A DNA stretch of 42,192 nucleotides from positions 1 through 42,192 of the forward strand of contig CAKPDZ010000005.1 of NCBI GenBank assembly GCA_934149155.1, written 5' to 3'. Each line of letters begins with the position of its first letter. The stretch's first letter is position 1. Source of the stretch: an uncultured Clostridia bacterium. GTDB taxonomy: Bacteria > Bacillota > Clostridia > TANB77 > CAG-508. Positions 10,301 through 16,703 of the stretch are shown one piece after another. The notes under the pieces are model-generated. The model was not told where the DNA came from and ran no database searches. It was given only the letters and a program-made list of their open reading frames with translations. A program made the position numbers and the translations under genes.

Positions 10301-12018
10301 TCTCCTGTTGCTACTGCTTCATTATGAATTAATTTTTCTACATTTCCTTGAACATCCTTTTCATAATTTACTATATATCTAACTGTTATTTCTGCTTTAT
10401 CAGCTTCTTTCTTATCTGTTCCTGCTTTTAAATCTCCAATAATTAATTTTCCATCATTATTTTTAGCTATTGTTTTTATCTCTCCATTTATAGTTAAAGC
10501 TTCTATAGTTACATATTCAAGTTTTTCTTCAAGTATCACATTAGTTAAATCTACACTACCTGTATTGGTTACTGTTATTTTATATTCTATTGCGTCACCT
10601 GCTTGAACTTTTTTATCCTTTCCTATACTTTCTTTGTCTCTTTTGATATCAGCAACTTCTTTTAAAACTTTTATATCTGCCGTATCTATTTTATCTGGAT
10701 TTGTAGGAACTCCTCCAACTGTTGCAACATTTTCAATTTTTCCGCTTATATCTTTTACTTCTACAATAAATGTTCTTTCGATTGTCTCATTAGCTCCTAC
10801 TTCAACATTCCATGAAATTTGTTTTCTATTATCAGTTGTTGTTGTTATTTTTCCAGCATCTGTTACAGAACTTTCTATTAATTCTGTTCCTACTGGTACT
10901 GTATCTTCTATTGTTGTTTTTCCAGAAATATCTCCTGTATTTGTAGCCGTTATAGTATATTTTATTTTATCTCCTAATTTTGCTACTTCTAGACCATCTT
11001 TTACTTCAACATTATCTCTTTCTACTATTTTGCTTGATTTTTTAGTATTTATAATTGATGTTTTTTCTTCATTACTTTCTTTACCGTTAACTATTGCTGC
11101 ATTTGATATTGTACCTGTTGCGTTTTCGTTAACTTTTACTGTAAATTTAACTTCTATTGATTCTTTTGCTGGTACAGTTACAATCCATTTTAAGCCTATA
11201 ACTGTATCATTTTCTAATATTGTTGTTCCTGAATTTTGAGCATCATCAATAGAAACAAATGTCGTTTGTTCTGGAATTTTATCTGTTATTTCTATATTTT
11301 TTAACTCTTGTTCTCCATTATTTGTAACTTTTATTGTGTATGTAATATTTTTATTGGCATATACTAATTTATCTTCACTTACACCAGTTGTAGCTGTTTT
11401 TTCAACTGTAAAATCTGGTGTTTGTGGTATTATTTTATCTGCTACTGCAGAATTTCCAGCAATAACGCTTGATGGTGTCCACCAATCCCAGAAATCTCTT
11501 GATACAAGTCTTTCTTGTTCTTCTACTCTTGTTATTGTTGTTTCTCCAACTTGATTTACATCTGTATTTGTTGTTACATTTTCTGCATTATTATTAGCTG
11601 CTGGGTTATTTATAGCATTTCCATTATTATTTGTTGTTGCTGTATTATCTGCAACATTTCCATTATTGTTTGCTGCTGTGTTATCTGCAGCATTTCCATT
11701 ATTATTTGTTGTTGCTGTGTTATCTGCAACATTTTCATTATTGTTTGTTGTTTCTGCATTGTCTGCAACATTTTGATTATTATCTTCAGTTGTTTTATTT
11801 TCTTCTGCCTTATTCTCATCAGATTTTTGAACATCATTAGCTTTATTCTCTTCTGCTGTTTGTGTTTCACTAGATGATTGATTTCCATCAACAGCCTCTG
11901 TACTACCTTTATCAGCTAAGAATATTCCTACTGATAAACCAGCTATAAACAACAAAACTATAACAGTTACTATCGCTATAATAGTTTTTTTGCTTACGGT
12001 ATTTGATTTATCCGCCAT
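4306..12018 (-). CDS. Giant N-anchored surface protein: DUF11, Cna_B x12, VWA
   Basis: A 2570-residue protein. Domains in order: a short cytoplasmic start and one membrane segment (about 11-35, TIIAIVTVIVLLFIAG); an Asn-rich repeat linker (about 50-160); four DUF11-type modules (about 199-735, each with YTIxVTNTG-like strands); twelve Cna_B modules (about 740-1900), most with KxW at the start, NQDGIRP and a closing ITNTH; a fifth DUF11-like module (about 1915-2030); and a von Willebrand A domain (about 2195-2480) with a complete MIDAS set, DTSGS, TGGTNT and TDGEP. The Lys, Glu and Asn needed for intramolecular isopeptide bonds are visible in most Cna_B units. There is no C-terminal LPxTG or hydrophobic tail, so anchoring must be by the N-terminus. 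It is the last gene of an operon with a sortase 21 bases upstream. It is probably an adhesin with a long stalk; the ligand is unknown. Confidence 0.85.
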   Translation of the reverse strand: MADKSNTVSKKTIIAIVTVIVLLFIAGLSVGIFLADKGSTEAVDGNQSSSETQTAEENKANDVQKSDENKAEENKTTEDNNQNVADNAETTNNNENVADNTATTNNNGNAADNTAANNNGNVADNTATTNNNGNAINNPAANNNAENVTTNTDVNQVGETTITRVEEQERLVSRDFWDWWTPSSVIAGNSAVADKIIPQTPDFTVEKTATTGVSEDKLVYANKNITYTIKVTNNGEQELKNIEITDKIPEQTTFVSIDDAQNSGTTILENDTVIGLKWIVTVPAKESIEVKFTVKVNENATGTISNAAIVNGKESNEEKTSIINTKKSSKIVERDNVEVKDGLEVAKLGDKIKYTITATNTGDISGKTTIEDTVPVGTELIESSVTDAGKITTTTDNRKQISWNVEVGANETIERTFIVEVKDISGKIENVATVGGVPTNPDKIDTADIKVLKEVADIKRDKESIGKDKKVQAGDAIEYKITVTNTGSVDLTNVILEEKLEYVTIEALTINGEIKTIAKNNDGKLIIGDLKAGTDKKEADKAEITVRYIVNYEKDVQGNVEKLIHNEAVATGETIPTDPDKTPETVTDKDEKDVPVDEVKSLTISKTATKIKVKDSAEFVDAQNVKVRPGDIVEYTIIITNTGNTTLENITVTDSLKVTVNGKEKTVDPSTGVSTIAVIPSLSAVSGENTTTIFTYYTVTKEDTVDANPIKNVAKATVPDGPTEESHEEVPVNPDTSVSVKKVWNDNENQDGIRPEKITISLWADDKKVDTATISGTEYTFTRLPKYKADGSGEIVYTVAEDDVPDYTIESITGTAESGYIITNRHIVEKTNVAVVKKWKDSNNQDGIRPTSIIVKLMNGTIEVARETLSEANNWTYTFKDLDKKAKGENIDYTIEEINVSGYTSAISGNIENGYKITNTHQVEKKNIKVSKAWNDANNQDGIRPRVINVRLKADGEIVPGKKVTLNESNKWNAEFTGLDKNKNGKEIQYTVEEEEDVPGYTPVISGDAKNGYVIKNSHTPEVTSVKVQKVWEDVSNQDGIRPDSITVRLKANGTEVADKVLTLNDTNQWSGTFEELPKKAKGQKINYTVVEDAVKGYTTSIIGNAKQEYIIVNTHEVEKTSIEVSKAWEDDGNRDGIRPENVVINLVANDVVLDKKSVILNEKNNWSAKFDGLDKKANGKDIRYSVVENNVPKGYEVSSIDIQNSNKFIVTNKHTTDVTSITIRKSWDDANNQDGIRPTSIHAKLIADGIVKETVELNEANNWQHQFTNLPVNKDGEHITYTIDEVEDITGYTKHIEGTTIQNTHTPEVINIPVSKVWEDKDDQDGKRPTKVDVVLKANNQIVDGMELNAENNWNGVFANKPKNANGKEIKYTIQEINVKDYDSVVSGDVANGYKITNTHEVEKTSVRVSKDWNDGGNQDGIRPSSIIVRLEANGTEVATKILDASNQWAGTFEELDKKANGKNIKYTIKEDSVDGYATEITGNAKNGYLITNTHKPEITSVKVNKIWDDANNQDGKRPTEVTITLKGNNKFIQTIELNNKNEWTHTFKNLPKKAGGKDIEYTVEEDNIENGYKSNITKKAESGYEYDITNSYTPEKVSINVTKEWDDNNNQDGIRPENVVIDLYADNTIVEENTITLSEANRWNATISDLPKYKNGKEIQYTFRENEVKGYKYSITGSIEQGVVIKNTHTPETLDIPVSKKWENIDNDAARNEYLISSIILQVKNGDKVVAEKTVGEKAVESKDIAGNWKWTFKGLPKYEAGKLINYTVAEKAVNEEEQVKLDNYYKANINQETKIITNKFDPSNLPDTKTVVLTKIWDDSSNKYRTRPSSVEFTVDGKNYTLTSENDENVKENSTDIWTITTNLPKYDVNGNEISYNATEKTVPTGYEKVSEEGLTVTNRANELINKTAYKADANGNIGSPATNKDTFAANETVYYKITLKNAGSEPISKTVTDEIPLRLTLNTVDGKTGESGTTDKGDDWTVTKNDKEQSVVTWEVKDLAAGKTRELIIKATVVAEAEYKDICNKTIDGTTAYTAKLFVRKDGKVPYEGSGTGYDASLYTGELGTVYLNSSDLHYDTNANLKNDDLYYLIKNNNIITDMVAKGITRTQLVDALKTNGTTLADDEVVVWYVIKNESDGYHIDGVIRKISSLTEITNTAFTDKVSSDSTIKLEDIEIGQRGSITVKSITSSTDTVSTPMDVVFVLDTSGSMTYTLEGKNETAVENSRAKAMVNAVNSSIKTIMSKNKDSRVGVVGFSGDASTIIPLGNYAQGINYLTREYSAGDWWNGSSQTIKSNVGNKLSRQVTGGTNTQSGIKLGAEMLTSNQNTTTATVTLKDGTTKTITRTPLLILVTDGEPTYYYASETATGKLNGHGYTKETDENYYYWTLRTAKYYKDQITNKYYQNTDKTAKAFTIGIGLSGNEAVAMLDPTEENVNACNNNNWQQKALYKLITDNGKIVPGAYSYADGSKTGEITESDLTDFLNTSIDSSSENEENRAITVEESKARRVELGNINTSKEFELKIGEKTYSSISSAQNAGYLKKDSKGYYIDLTKVERSTDVNITYWNN
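6310..9815 (-). repeat. Tandem Cna_B-encoding repeats (12 units, about 285 bp each)
   Basis: Twelve successive units, each starting at a KxW motif. The starts lie near 9812, 9530, 9240, 8950, 8655, 8362, 8087, 7802, 7518, 7222, 6930 and 6585. Ten carry NQDGIRP or a close variant; the last two (C-terminal) have lost it and are divergent. Short DNA stretches around the NQDG codons are nearly identical between units, which makes unit gain or loss by recombination likely. Confidence 0.85.
11586..11780 (-). repeat. Minisatellite coding the Asn-rich linker
   Basis: About five units of 36 or 39 bases encode 12- or 13-residue repeats such as NVADNTATTNNNG. They form the flexible spacer between the membrane anchor and the first DUF11 module of the giant protein. 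Units differ by single substitutions and by one codon in length, as expected from slippage. Confidence 0.8.
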
Positions 12019-12039
12019 TTTAATTCCCCCCTAAATTAA

Positions 12040-12654
12040 CTATATTTCTTGCGCTTTCAATATTAGTCTTTGTTTGTTACCATTTGTACATGTAATTAAA
12101 GTTACTTCTCTCACTTTTTCGTCTCTTGGTAACAAAATATTTACATCATTTGGTGTTGTAGTAAAAATATCATAAATTTTATATTGTATAGTTTGCCCCT
12201 CTAAATCTGTTAATTCTACAATATCACCTTTACTAAGATTTTTAGTTTTTCCAAACATTGTTCCACTTTTATTATTATGACCCGCTATTGATAAATTTCC
12301 ATAATCGTTTACTTTTTCGCCCCAATATTTTATTATAGAAACCTTCATTGGTTCTTTTGCATTTTCTGGGTCTATATTACCAATTTCTAATATTGGATAT
12401 TCGATATTTATTTTTGGAATTTTTACTATTCCAATTACTTTATAGCCTTTATATTCTAATTGTTCTTGCGATTTTTCTGTATTATCTGAAGAATCTATGT
12501 TACTAAAAGCTTCTATTGTTTCTTGGCTTTCTTTTTCGTTTTCATATTCACATATGTATTTATGCACTATCATACCAGCTACCACAATTGCCACTATTAA
12601 TAACATACTAAAAATCGCCTTATAAATTTTAAATTCTAGACTATTTTTCTTCAT
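12040..12654 (-). CDS. Sortase
   Basis: A 204-residue sortase with an N-terminal signal-anchor (about 10-33). The catalytic residues are visible: His in SIAGHNN, Cys in VTLITCTNG and Arg in NKQRLIL near the C-terminus. Sortases cleave a C-terminal sorting motif and transfer the protein to peptidoglycan or to another subunit. The start overlaps the end of the upstream gene by 14 bases and has no strong ribosome site of its own, suggesting translational coupling. The next gene downstream is the giant surface protein. The class cannot be fixed by eye; the compact size and TLITC box resemble class D-type enzymes. A candidate substrate is the upstream gene product. Confidence 0.88.
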   Translation of the reverse strand: MKKNSLEFKIYKAIFSMLLIVAIVVAGMIVHKYICEYENEKESQETIEAFSNIDSSDNTEKSQEQLEYKGYKVIGIVKIPKINIEYPILEIGNIDPENAKEPMKVSIIKYWGEKVNDYGNLSIAGHNNKSGTMFGKTKNLSKGDIVELTDLEGQTIQYKIYDIFTTTPNDVNILLPRDEKVREVTLITCTNGNKQRLILKAQEI

Positions 12655-13666
12655 CTTTTTTGTTTATTTTTTTCATTCTAATAAATACTATTATTAATGC
12701 TACTACTACTACTGCTAATATAACTATTAGCGCAATACTGTCATATGTTATTGGTAGTCTTGTGGTTTCTTGTGTTTTTATTTGTTCTTTCACTGCATTT
12801 GGTTCATAATCATAATATTCTTGTAAGAATTGTGCATCTGTTGTTTCTCCATCTTTTGCAACTTTTTTCAAAAATACTATATATTTATCTCCAACACCAT
12901 TGCTTTGTTCTGTTGACTCTGGTTGTTTTACTTCCATATTTTCAACTTCTTGCCAATTTGCTTCATTAATTAGTTTTGAATATAAACTATAGAATTGTTC
13001 ATTTTCTTGAACTTTTTGGTACATATCCATTCCGTCATATTCTTTATTAAGTTTTTCTGCTAATTCAATTAATTCCATATATTCTGCTGAATCTGTTGCT
13101 TTTACCCTTTGATAATAATATTTAGCATCTTTGTTATCTGTAATTTTTACATATCCTGCTTTAGAAATTTCTTTTACTCCGTCTATATCTTCATTTCTAA
13201 CAGGTTCTGTAGATTCTGTGTTTTCTTTAGATGTAGATATTTCTACTTCTATTCTTTTTGTTGTATTTTCTATTATATTTATATTTTCCTTGGTTAATGA
13301 GTTCTCGAATTCTATTTGAACTCCATCTAGAATTAAATTTTCTTTTTCATCTTTTGCCCACATATAAATTGGTTGATTCTTTAATTTTTCATAAGTTTCT
13401 GCATCTAAAAATGCGCCTTGATTTCCTCCCAAATCTGAGATTGAATTAATATAAGATAACTCCATTTTATTTGGATTTGCATTATTAGTAAATGCATACT
13501 TAAATTTTTTGTCTGTGTAGTCTTTAATATATATCATATACTCATTTTCTTGAGTGTTTACTACAGAGACATTTTCGTTTGTCGCTAGAACTACTATTGG
13601 TGTTATTACTATAATGAAAATAATAGCAAAAGCACCAAATAATTTGATGATTTTTTTGTTCATCAT
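12641..13666 (-). CDS. Secreted protein with C-terminal LPITY-type sorting-like tail
   Basis: About 341 residues, function not recognised. There is a signal peptide (IIKLFGAFAIIFIIVITPIV, ending near VLA), a large charged extracellular region with predicted coiled-coil character around KLNKEYDGMDMYQKVQE, then RLPITYDS, a 23-residue hydrophobic segment and the basic tail RMKKINKKDEEK. That is the layout of a sortase signal with Tyr where LPxTG has Gly. The start was moved to the ATG at 13666 because AAGGGGTGG sits just before it; an upstream GTG at 13675 would overlap that site. It is first in the operon, and the sortase start overlaps its stop. Confidence 0.7.
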   Translation of the reverse strand: MMNKKIIKLFGAFAIIFIIVITPIVVLATNENVSVVNTQENEYMIYIKDYTDKKFKYAFTNNANPNKMELSYINSISDLGGNQGAFLDAETYEKLKNQPIYMWAKDEKENLILDGVQIEFENSLTKENINIIENTTKRIEVEISTSKENTESTEPVRNEDIDGVKEISKAGYVKITDNKDAKYYYQRVKATDSAEYMELIELAEKLNKEYDGMDMYQKVQENEQFYSLYSKLINEANWQEVENMEVKQPESTEQSNGVGDKYIVFLKKVAKDGETTDAQFLQEYYDYEPNAVKEQIKTQETTRLPITYDSIALIVILAVVVVALIIVFIRMKKINKKDEEK

Positions 13667-13704
13667 ATGCTCCACCCCTTTATATTATTATTTTTTACGG
13701 CATC

Positions 13705-13733
13705 ATTATATTATATTTTTAGGCCTTTGTAAA
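13705..13733 (-). promoter_or_regulatory. Sigma-A promoter of the surface operon
   Basis: TTTACA (13728-13733), a 17-base spacer and TATAAT (13705-13710). It is placed 39 bases upstream of the first gene of the three-gene sortase operon and just after the glgP terminator. Confidence 0.75.
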
Positions 13734-13753
13734 TACTTTTTTTGGAAATTTCT

Positions 13754-13795
13754 CCAAAAAAGAAGAAGAAAAGTCCGCTCAACTTTTCTTCTTTT
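13754..13795 (-). terminator. Rho-independent terminator of glgP
   Basis: On the minus strand AAGAAGAAAAGT pairs with ACTTTTCTTCTT around a loop containing GAGCGG, followed by CTTTTTT. It begins within a few bases of the glgP stop codon. Confidence 0.85.
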
Positions 13796-13797
13796 TC

Positions 13798-16365
13798 TTA
13801 TTTTTCAATCCATTTTACTAAATCCATATTTTCACTATCTAATAACATTTCATTTTGAGGCATAACTCTAAATGAATATCCATAATTTCCACCTGTTGTT
13901 AATTTGATTTTTGTTACATAATAATATTTTCTATTTTCTTCTTCTTTACCTTCCATTTTCATTGGAATTATTTGAACATCTTGTACTGTTCCATTTTCTA
14001 AGAATTTTCCATAATATACTTCAACTCTAATTGAATTTGGATCAATATTAGGTAATGTTACAGCACATCTTACATCTAATTCTGCACCTGCATCTACAGT
14101 AATATTATCTGCATTGCTTTCTACCTGCTCAATTTGTATATCTTTCCAATTTGAATACATACTAGCTTTCCAAGAATCAAATTCAGCAACTAAATTTAAG
14201 TCATTATAATATTTTTTAGTCAAGTTACATAATGGTATATATAATTGATTTGTATAATCCACTAACATTCTAGCAGTACTATATTGACCACCTGTTGAAA
14301 TTATTGAATTCTTCATATATTCCATCCATGTTTTTGAAATTCCATCTTTGTCTTTATTATAATATGTTGGAATAATCTTATTTTCTAATGTATAATATAT
14401 GCTTTCACTATCAGCTATATCTTGTTCCTCGTATGACGCATATTCTTTATTAGTTCCAATTGACCATCCATTTTTTTGGTTATATCCTTCAGCCCACCAT
14501 CCATCTAGTACACTAAAGTTTACAACTCCATTTACAGATGCTTTTTGTCCACTTGTTCCTGATGCTTCCATTGGTCTTCTTGGGTTATTTAACCATACAT
14601 CAACACCACTTACCATATATCTTGATATTTCTATATTATAATTTTCTAATATAAATATTTTTCCTTTAAACTGTGGCTTCATTGATATTTCGTTAATATA
14701 TTTAATTAATTCTGCACCTTCTCTATCTGCTGGATGTGCTTTTCCTGCAAATATTAATTGAACTGGTCTATTTTCATCATTTAAGATTTGTGTTATTCTT
14801 TCTAAATCTTTAAATATTAATGTTGCTCTTTTATATGTTGCAAATCTTCTTGCAAATCCTATTGTTAGCGCATTTGGATTTAGTTTAGATGTCATTTCGT
14901 TTATTTCATCATAACTTACACCTTCACGTCTTAATCTTTTTGTTACATTTTCTTTTACTAATGCTAACAATTTTGCTTTTCTTTCAAGGTGTACTTCCCA
15001 TAATTTATCATCAGGAATTGTTTTAATTTTCTCCCATACTGAATTTTCATGAATATTGTCTTGCCAATATGGTATTAAATATTTATTATATAATTCTTTT
15101 AATTTTGGTGCTAACCATGTACATGTATGAACACCATTTGTTACATATGTTATTGGAGATTCACTTGGAGCTATATGTGGCCATACATCTGCAAACAACT
15201 CTCTTGATACTTCTCCATGTAATTTACTTACACCATTTTTCTTTCCGGCAATTTTTAATGCAAATATTCCCATGTTAAATCCTGGTTCTAATCCTTCACA
15301 AGGTTTCATTCCTAATTTTAAAAATTCTTCTCTTGTTAATCCTAATCTTGGCCAGAAGTCTTTGAAATATTTTTCTACTAGCCCTGTTGGGAATATGTCA
15401 TTTCCAGCAGGTACTGGTGTATGTGTTGTAAATACTGTTTTTGATGACGCTATATCTCTTGCTACATCAAATGATACTTGTTTTTCTTTTATTGTATTTT
15501 TTATCAATTCTAAGTTTAAGAATGCAGAATGTCCTTCATTCATATGATAAACTGTTGGTGTTAACCCTAATCTTCTTAATAGGTTTACTCCTCCCATACC
15601 AAGTATTATTTCTTGTCTAATTCTCATTTCTTGGTCTCCACCATATAAACGAGCTGTTGTATCTCTATCTTCATCATTATTTATGTCTATATCTGAATCC
15701 ATTAAATATAATTTAATTCTTCCTACATTTATTTCCCATACTTTTAAATATATTCTTCTTTTTGGGAATTTAATAAATAATATTAAATCATTTCCATCTA
15801 TATCTTTCACTGGTGTTATTGGTAAATCATATAAATCTAAATCTCTATATTCTGGTCTTTGCATTCCATATCTATCTATTACTTGGTTAAAATATCCATT
15901 TTTATATAATAATCCAACTGCTACAAGTGGAATTCCTAAATCACTTGCTGATTTTAAATGATCTCCTGATAATATTCCAAGCCCTCCTGAATATATTGCT
16001 ATTGTTTGATCTAAACCATATTCTGCTGAAAAATATGCTATCAAATCATTTCTATTGTCTGGATGTTTTGAATTAAACCATGTATTTTTACTATTCATAT
16101 ATGCATCAAAATTATTTACTATTTTGTCATATTCTTTTACAAATGCTACATCTTTTGATGCTTTCTCTAATTTTTCTTGATCTACTGCTTTTAAAAATTT
16201 TACTGGGTTTTTGTTACATCTTTCCCATAAATCTATATCTATTATTTTGAATAGTCTTAGGAATTCTGTATTCCAAGACCACCATAAATTATTTGCTATT
16301 TCTGTTATTCTACCTATTCTCTTTGGTAATTGTGGGTTTACTGTTATTCTATTGAATACATACAT
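13798..16365 (-). CDS. glgP: Glycogen (alpha-glucan) phosphorylase
   Basis: An 855-residue phosphorylase of the alpha-glucan family (GT35) with the N-terminal module seen in bacterial GlgP (NNLWWSWNTEFLRLF near residue 27). Other blocks are SAEYGLDQTIAIYSGGLGIL, HMNEGHSAF, THTPVPAGND, FARRFATYKRATL and, around residue 610, EASGTSGQKASVNGV, the region that binds the PLP cofactor and phosphate. It releases glucose-1-phosphate from storage glucan. A debranching enzyme lies 4 kb away on the same strand but not adjacent. It has its own promoter and terminator, so it appears monocistronic. Confidence 0.93.
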   Translation of the reverse strand: MYVFNRITVNPQLPKRIGRITEIANNLWWSWNTEFLRLFKIIDIDLWERCNKNPVKFLKAVDQEKLEKASKDVAFVKEYDKIVNNFDAYMNSKNTWFNSKHPDNRNDLIAYFSAEYGLDQTIAIYSGGLGILSGDHLKSASDLGIPLVAVGLLYKNGYFNQVIDRYGMQRPEYRDLDLYDLPITPVKDIDGNDLILFIKFPKRRIYLKVWEINVGRIKLYLMDSDIDINNDEDRDTTARLYGGDQEMRIRQEIILGMGGVNLLRRLGLTPTVYHMNEGHSAFLNLELIKNTIKEKQVSFDVARDIASSKTVFTTHTPVPAGNDIFPTGLVEKYFKDFWPRLGLTREEFLKLGMKPCEGLEPGFNMGIFALKIAGKKNGVSKLHGEVSRELFADVWPHIAPSESPITYVTNGVHTCTWLAPKLKELYNKYLIPYWQDNIHENSVWEKIKTIPDDKLWEVHLERKAKLLALVKENVTKRLRREGVSYDEINEMTSKLNPNALTIGFARRFATYKRATLIFKDLERITQILNDENRPVQLIFAGKAHPADREGAELIKYINEISMKPQFKGKIFILENYNIEISRYMVSGVDVWLNNPRRPMEASGTSGQKASVNGVVNFSVLDGWWAEGYNQKNGWSIGTNKEYASYEEQDIADSESIYYTLENKIIPTYYNKDKDGISKTWMEYMKNSIISTGGQYSTARMLVDYTNQLYIPLCNLTKKYYNDLNLVAEFDSWKASMYSNWKDIQIEQVESNADNITVDAGAELDVRCAVTLPNIDPNSIRVEVYYGKFLENGTVQDVQIIPMKMEGKEEENRKYYYVTKIKLTTGGNYGYSFRVMPQNEMLLDSENMDLVKWIEK

Positions 16366-16394
16366 TTTTATTTTTCCTCCTATGTTTTTTATAC

Positions 16395-16463
16395 TACTCT
16401 TTTGAGTACTTTTTTCTTTTTGTTAATCACAATTATTATCTACTACTTTTCTTTTTTTGTCAA
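16395..16463 (-). promoter_or_regulatory. glgP promoter with inverted repeat in the leader
   Basis: TTGACA (16458-16463), a 17-base spacer and GATAAT (16435-16440). Downstream in the leader lies TACTC-4-GAGTA (16395-16408), a short inverted repeat that could be an operator or a hairpin. No known regulator consensus is recognised. Confidence 0.55.
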
Positions 16464-16540
16464 TATTTAATTTCGAGTTTTTTTGTCTTTCGCATATTAT
16501 TTTTTTTTACAATTCACAGTAATTTTTTATAAAGTTTAAG

Positions 16541-16682
16541 AAATTAATAATATATTGTTTTGTAAATACCGCGTAAGCAATCAAATGAGCGTAGCGAATG
16601 CGAAATGGAGCAATCTACATACTAACTTTTTAATATGAAGATTGCGACATCAAGGTATTAAAAAACAATATATTATTAATTT
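16541..16682. repeat. Palindromic intergenic element, family A copy 2
   Basis: This occupies much of the 338-base gap between the penicillin-binding protein gene and glgP. Arms of 21 bases (16541-16561 and 16662-16682) are perfect inverted repeats and carry the same ATTAATAATATATTGTTTT as the copy at 811-967. The core reads, on this strand, TACCGCGTAAGC, AAATGAGCGTAGCGAATGCG, ATGGAGCAATCTACATAC, GATTGCGACA and CAAGGTAT, matching the reverse strand of copy 1 with few changes. There is no obvious target-site duplication and no coding potential. Confidence 0.85.
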
Positions 16683-16703
16683 ATAAAATAACTCTAATAT
16701 AAC

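Noticed and set aside
11515..11877. Long open frames on the plus strand opposite the giant protein's linker, with Cys/Ile-rich product
   Set aside because: They are shadows of the low-complexity Asn-rich repeat; they have no ribosome site and repeat-driven composition.
16366..16440. Small coding region upstream of glgP
   Set aside because: No start codon with a ribosome site and no open frame of useful length; the stretch is better explained as promoter and leader.
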